Assembly (NCBI GenBank): GCA_045589955.1
Contig: JAZNQD010000004.1
Coordinates: forward strand, 1-64,000
Reading direction: 5' to 3'
Source of the DNA: CAJGCS01 sp045589955
Lineage (GTDB): Bacteria; Bacillota_I; Bacilli_A; ML615J-28; CAG-313
Length of the DNA: 64,000 bases
Translations under genes and position numbers: made by a program
Notes under the pieces: model-generated
The model's input: only the letters and a program-made list of their open reading frames with translations
The model's database searches: none
What the model was told of the DNA's origin: nothing
Shown here: piece by piece, positions 60,869 through 64,000 of the stretch
Layout of the letters: the number at the start of each line of letters is the position of its first letter
Position numbering within the stretch: the first letter of the stretch is position 1

Positions 60869-60897
60869 ATTTTACCAAAATCTACTATAAATGTCAA
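60869..60897 (-). promoter_or_regulatory. Promoter of the MFS gene
   Basis: Minus-strand TTGACA (60892-60897), 17 bases ending in TGG, and TAAAAT (60869-60874). The -35 is perfect and the -10 has one mismatch. Confidence 0.85.
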
Positions 60898-60960
60898 TTT
60901 ATAGGAAATTTTGTGTTTAAAATTTAAAGTAGCATTTTAAAAATATTATGGTTTAAAATA

Positions 60961-60969
60961 TGATATAAT
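60961..60969 (+). promoter_or_regulatory. Extended -10 promoter of the second MATE gene
   Basis: TGATATAAT at 60961-60969, 23 bases before the ATG. Confidence 0.6.
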
Positions 60970-60992
60970 AATTAATTGGAAGAAGTGATGAT

Positions 60993-62492
60993 ATGTTATT
61001 AGCTTTATTATTAATTTTTATCATTTTTATTTATGTTAAGAGTGATAAAAAAATAAAATTTGAAATTAAAAAGCGTAATAAAACTAGCAAAACAGAAATG
61101 ATGCTACATAGTAAACGTATAATGTGGAATATCTTCTTATTAGCAGTTCCAATTATGCTTAGTAACTTTTTAAAGTCAATTCACGATGTTGTTGACTTAT
61201 ATTATGTTGGTGAAATTGTTTTACCTGGCGTTCCAACAGATGTTGCTGAAAAAAGTTTAGAAGCTATGTTTAGTGCTATTAATGTTACAACACCAATCAT
61301 TAATGTTTGTCAAGCTCTAGCAATGGGATTTATGGTTGCAGGATCTGCTTTAATGAGTCAATATTTAGGTGCTGGCAAAAGCGAACAAGCAAGAAAAGTA
61401 AGTGCTCAACTATTGTTAATGTGCTTTTTTGTTGGTGTTTTAAGTAATTTATTACTAGTTATTTTTGCTCCTAATATTTTAAGCTTAATGGGCGCAAGGG
61501 ATCTTATTTACAAATATTCAGTTATTTATGTTCGCTATCGTGCATTTGAGTTAATTGGACTATTTGTTTTCTATGCCTTCCAAGCAACAAGACAGTCTTC
61601 TGGTGATACGGTAACACCGGTTATTTTGAATGTAACATCAATCATTCTTAATATTATTTTCTCAGGATTCTTCATCCTTGTCATGAAGATGGATATTACT
61701 GGTGCTGCTTTAGGTACAGTTATTGCAAATATGTTGATTATCCCACCTTGTTTATTAATGTTATTGTTTGATAAAAAATCAAGTATCAAACTTTCTATCA
61801 AGGATTTAAAACCAGACTTTAAAAATATCTTCAAAATCTTTAAACTTGGCCTTCCAGCAGCTTTATCTCAAGCATTTACTTCTTTAGCATTCTTACTAAT
61901 TAATAGCTTAATGCTTGGTTTCGAAAGCCATATTGTTGCTGGTATAAGTGGTGGTAACAAGATAAATTCATTATTGTTATTCCCAGCTATGGCAGTTGGT
62001 TCAGTTCTTGCAACTTTCGTTGGACAAAATGTAGGGGTTGGTAATCCAAAACGTGCCCAAAGATGTGTCCTTTCAGCCGCTGGTTTATCATTAATTATCA
62101 CTGGTATTGGTTCGATTTTATTATTTATGTTTAATCGACCAATGGTTAACTTCATTTTAAGAAATACACCAGCTGCAGTAGAACCATGTTGTAGATACAT
62201 GTATTTCTTAGTTGTTGGTTTACCATTAATGGGACTTTTCCAAGTCTTTATTGGAACTTTCCAAGGAGCTGGAAAAACTGGACTTGGTTTGATTTTATCT
62301 TCAATCCGCTTATGGGTTCTTCGTATACCAGTTATCTGGTTTATGATAAATGTTCTTGGTCGTGGTGAATCAAGTGTTTGGTATGCAATGATTATTAGTA
62401 ACTTTGGTGCTGCTATTATAGGGCTAATCTTGTATTTATTTGTTGATTTTAAACCTGTTATAAAAAATAAGAAAAAGTTAGTTGAGGAATAA
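60993..62492 (+). CDS. MATE family efflux transporter (second copy)
   Basis: This 499-residue protein has a single extra N-terminal hydrophobic segment followed by a Lys-rich cytoplasmic stretch (KSDKKIKFEIKKRNK), and then the twelve-segment MATE core. The core includes MLSNFLKSIHDVVDLYYVGE, ALMSQYLGAGKSEQARKVSA and FVGQNVGVGNPKRAQRC. The N-terminal extension is unusual for the family. GAAGTGAT precedes ATG 60993; an internal ATG at 61098-61100 (MMLHSKRIMWN) could be a shorter start but lacks a good site. The protein is only distantly similar to the MATE at 3560-5014. Confidence 0.9.
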   Translation: MLLALLLIFIIFIYVKSDKKIKFEIKKRNKTSKTEMMLHSKRIMWNIFLLAVPIMLSNFLKSIHDVVDLYYVGEIVLPGVPTDVAEKSLEAMFSAINVTTPIINVCQALAMGFMVAGSALMSQYLGAGKSEQARKVSAQLLLMCFFVGVLSNLLLVIFAPNILSLMGARDLIYKYSVIYVRYRAFELIGLFVFYAFQATRQSSGDTVTPVILNVTSIILNIIFSGFFILVMKMDITGAALGTVIANMLIIPPCLLMLLFDKKSSIKLSIKDLKPDFKNIFKIFKLGLPAALSQAFTSLAFLLINSLMLGFESHIVAGISGGNKINSLLLFPAMAVGSVLATFVGQNVGVGNPKRAQRCVLSAAGLSLIITGIGSILLFMFNRPMVNFILRNTPAAVEPCCRYMYFLVVGLPLMGLFQVFIGTFQGAGKTGLGLILSSIRLWVLRIPVIWFMINVLGRGESSVWYAMIISNFGAAIIGLILYLFVDFKPVIKNKKKLVEE

Positions 62493-62493
62493 T

Positions 62494-63015
62494 ATGGCAA
62501 AAAATAATATCGTTCTTTATGAACCAGAAATACCCCAAAATACTGGTAACATTATGCGTACTTGTGCAGGTACAGATACTGTATTACATTTAATTGAACC
62601 ATTAGGTTTTAAAATGGATGAAAAACATTTAGTTCGTGCTGCTGTTAATTATGTACCAAACGTAGATTTTATTATTTATAAAAATTGGCAAGATTTTTTG
62701 GATAAAAATCCCAATGGGAAGAAGTACTTCCTAACAAGATACGGCCTAAAAACGCCCCATGAATTGAAACTTGATGAACCAAATGAAACATATTATTTTA
62801 TTATTGGTAAGGAATCAACTGGAGTTCCAAAAGAAATTTTAAGAGAATATTTGGAAGATTGTATTCGTATTCCAACTAATGATAAGATTCGTTCATTAAA
62901 TATTAGTAATGTTGCTGCAGTATGTATTTTTGAAGCTTTAAGACAACAAGACTATAATGATCTTTCTCGTTATGAACCAGAAACATTAAAAGGTAAAGAC
63001 TGGTTATTAAAATAA
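62494..63015 (+). CDS. trmL: tRNA (cytidine(34)-2'-O)-methyltransferase
   Basis: TrmL (YibK/CspR) methylates the ribose of the wobble base in tRNA-Leu. The 173-residue SPOUT protein has NIVLYEPEIPQNTGNIMRTCAGT at the start, HLIEPLGFKMDEKHLVRAAVNY, then the knot motifs IIGKESTGVPKEIL and RIPTNDKIRSLNISNVAAVCIFEALRQ. All are family hallmarks. The start codon at 62494 is one base after the MATE stop, with TTGAGG as site, so it is coupled to the MATE gene. An in-frame ATG at 62482 inside the MATE gene is not needed. Confidence 0.95.
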   Translation: MAKNNIVLYEPEIPQNTGNIMRTCAGTDTVLHLIEPLGFKMDEKHLVRAAVNYVPNVDFIIYKNWQDFLDKNPNGKKYFLTRYGLKTPHELKLDEPNETYYFIIGKESTGVPKEILREYLEDCIRIPTNDKIRSLNISNVAAVCIFEALRQQDYNDLSRYEPETLKGKDWLLK

Positions 63016-63060
63016 GTATAATTATTTCTATTACTTTAATAATATTATTGGGGTAATAAA

Positions 63061-63180
63061 ATGAAAAGAAAAAATAAAAAGAAAAAGTATTTTCGAACTA
63101 ATCCATTAGTTGATAGTACATATCGTGATAATGAAATGGCTCGTCCAACTATTTACAATGATATAATTAAACTAAAATAA
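63061..63180 (+). CDS. Small basic protein, 39 residues
   Basis: MKRKNKKKKYFRTNPLVDST begins this short frame, and it ends with ARPTIYNDIIKLK. It is strongly basic at the N-terminus. A GGGGTAAT site lies 5-12 bases before the ATG, and a terminator begins at the stop codon, so it is likely a real gene. I recognise no family. Confidence 0.6.
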   Translation: MKRKNKKKKYFRTNPLVDSTYRDNEMARPTIYNDIIKLK

Positions 63181-63207
63181 AACTGGGAAACCGGTTTTAT
63201 TTTTTTG
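63177..63207 (+). terminator. Intrinsic terminator after the small basic protein gene
   Basis: ATAAAACTGG pairs with CCGGTTTTAT (one G-T pair) around a GAAA loop and is followed by seven T residues. Confidence 0.85.
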
Positions 63208-63232
63208 TTCTTTCTTTATCTTTATTTCATAT

Positions 63233-63238
63233 TATAAT
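63233..63238 (+). promoter_or_regulatory. -10 box of the kinase gene
   Basis: TATAAT at 63233-63238, 15 bases before ATG 63254, with GAGGTGA between. The leader would be about 9 bases. Confidence 0.55.
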
Positions 63239-63253
63239 ATATGAGGTGAACTG

Positions 63254-64000
63254 ATGAAAGAGAATTTACTTATCGCAAATAAATTCAAGATTATTGGTGA
63301 TGTTATTAAAATTGAAAAGTTTGGGAATGGATTAATAAATAAAACGTATTGTATTGAAACTACTAAAGAAAAATACATCTTACAAGAAATTAACAATTAT
63401 GTTTTCAAAAAAATTGATTTATTAATGGAAAATATCTATACTGTAACGAAATATATAAAAAAGAAAAAAGGGAATACATTAGAATTAGTTAAAACGAAAA
63501 ATAATGAACTAATCTTACATTATAAAGATAAAGTATTCAGATGTTATAAAATGAAAGAAAAAAGTAGAAGTTTTGAAAATTTAGAAGAGAATCACTTAGC
63601 ATTAAAAATTGGGAAAATTATGAGTTCTTTTCAATATGATTTAGTAGAACTAAATCATCAATCTATTTATCAAACAATTGATTTTTTTCATGATTTAGAA
63701 CATCGTTATATTGATTTAGTAAAAGCATATCGGTATTGTGAAGAAAGAAGTAAAAAGGTTGAAACAATTAAAATGTTTTGCGATATTTTGAATCAATATA
63801 ATCAAATTATGGTACTGCCTAATTTAATAAAAAATAACAAGATTCCAAAGCGAATATGTCATTATGATACAAAGTTAAATAATTTTTTATTTGTTGAGAA
63901 TGGTCAAGATTGTTTAATCGATTTAGATACAGTTATGCCTGGATGTTCAATATATGACTATGGAGATTGTGCTAGAAATATTATCGTTAATGTAAAAGAA
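63254..64000 (+). CDS. Phosphotransferase (APH superfamily), N-acetylhexosamine kinase-like, partial
   Basis: The frame is open to the window end (249 codons). The protein-kinase-like fold is clear: FGNGLINKTYCIET as nucleotide loop, YILQEINNYVFKKIDLLMENI, the catalytic HYDTKLNNFLF with D205, and the metal-binding LIDLDTVMPG. The pattern ILQxIN...VFK..LMENI plus DTKLNN and IDLDTVMPG is that of NahK-type kinases, which phosphorylate N-acetylhexosamines at C1. That would suit a gut organism that breaks down host glycans. GAGGTGA precedes the ATG. Confidence 0.82.
   Translation, partial: MKENLLIANKFKIIGDVIKIEKFGNGLINKTYCIETTKEKYILQEINNYVFKKIDLLMENIYTVTKYIKKKKGNTLELVKTKNNELILHYKDKVFRCYKMKEKSRSFENLEENHLALKIGKIMSSFQYDLVELNHQSIYQTIDFFHDLEHRYIDLVKAYRYCEERSKKVETIKMFCDILNQYNQIMVLPNLIKNNKIPKRICHYDTKLNNFLFVENGQDCLIDLDTVMPGCSIYDYGDCARNIIVNVKE

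Noticed and set aside
61868..62500. 210-codon minus-strand frame opposite the second MATE gene
   Set aside because: It is long, but it is a shadow of the MATE coding strand. It is rich in Pro and Ile without a recognisable domain or start site.

Overview
The window comes from a low-GC member of the Bacillota. It is AT-rich, uses the standard code (Trp is TGG, TGA is a stop), carries PolC rather than DnaE as the long replicative polymerase, has a T-box alaS leader, and uses Shine-Dalgarno sequences of the GGAGG or GAGGTGAT type. SpoIIIAH-like and SpoVB-like genes, lipoproteins, a GH18 hydrolase and a kinase resembling N-acetylhexosamine kinase suggest a host-associated lineage near the Bacilli/Erysipelotrichia. 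That placement is inference. Most of the window is ordinary chromosome, with genes tightly packed and convergent pairs separated by shared bidirectional hairpins.

Layout: 1-161 is a broken serine recombinase. 288-5014 holds rpmG, an FtsK/SpoIIIE-like protein that has lost its ATPase motifs, rarA and a MATE exporter. 5187-8712 is a two-component system followed by an HtrA-type lipoprotein protease. 8805-17640 holds an ABC-F ATPase, a small P-loop kinase, polC, gap and an AI-2E-type membrane protein. 17796-21106 is a tandem pair of unfamiliar proteins, each with six membrane segments, a long Ala/Glu-rich coiled coil and a conserved C-terminal domain. 21140-24910 is the alaS-ruvX-DUF1292 operon under T-box control. 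24950-28861 holds mrp and tmcAL (minus strand), two small unknown genes and a class I amidotransferase-type hydrolase. 28976-35742 holds a P-type ATPase, a NitT/TauT-type ABC importer, a flavin reductase-like protein and a nadC homologue with altered active-site residues. 35868-46255 holds a YetF-like protein, a flippase, apt-rel-dtd, a degenerate GAF/GGDEF/EAL-like protein, a membrane protein, an orphan SpoIIIAH-like gene behind a hairpin that masks its ribosome binding site, and an RluA-type pseudouridine synthase.

46386-48895 is the accessory part. It contains an unfamiliar gene driven by the only fully consensus promoter noted here (TTGACA-17-TATAAT with a TG extension), a GC-rich structured tract behind it, a 47-bp duplicate of the 3' part of tRNA-Cys, an acetyltransferase, a candidate structured RNA, and the intact tRNA-Cys. 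The duplicated tRNA end looks like the footprint of an integration or recombination event.

49056-64000 is a cell-surface and transport region. It has three lipoproteins (Ig-like plus C39-like peptidase, GH18 hydrolase, 5'-nucleotidase), an acyltransferase, tRNA-Lys, DegV, a U32 peptidase, an MFS carrier, a second MATE protein, trmL, a 39-residue basic protein, and the start of a sugar kinase-like gene cut by the window end.

The best leads are the tandem coiled-coil pair, the tRNA-Cys-flanked accessory segment with its neighbouring foreign gene, the masked Shine-Dalgarno before the SpoIIIAH-like gene, and a set of proteins that keep a family's fold but have lost key residues (FtsK-like, EAL-like, Mrp, NadC-like, thioredoxin-like). 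No complete new defence or mobile system can be proven from this sequence alone.
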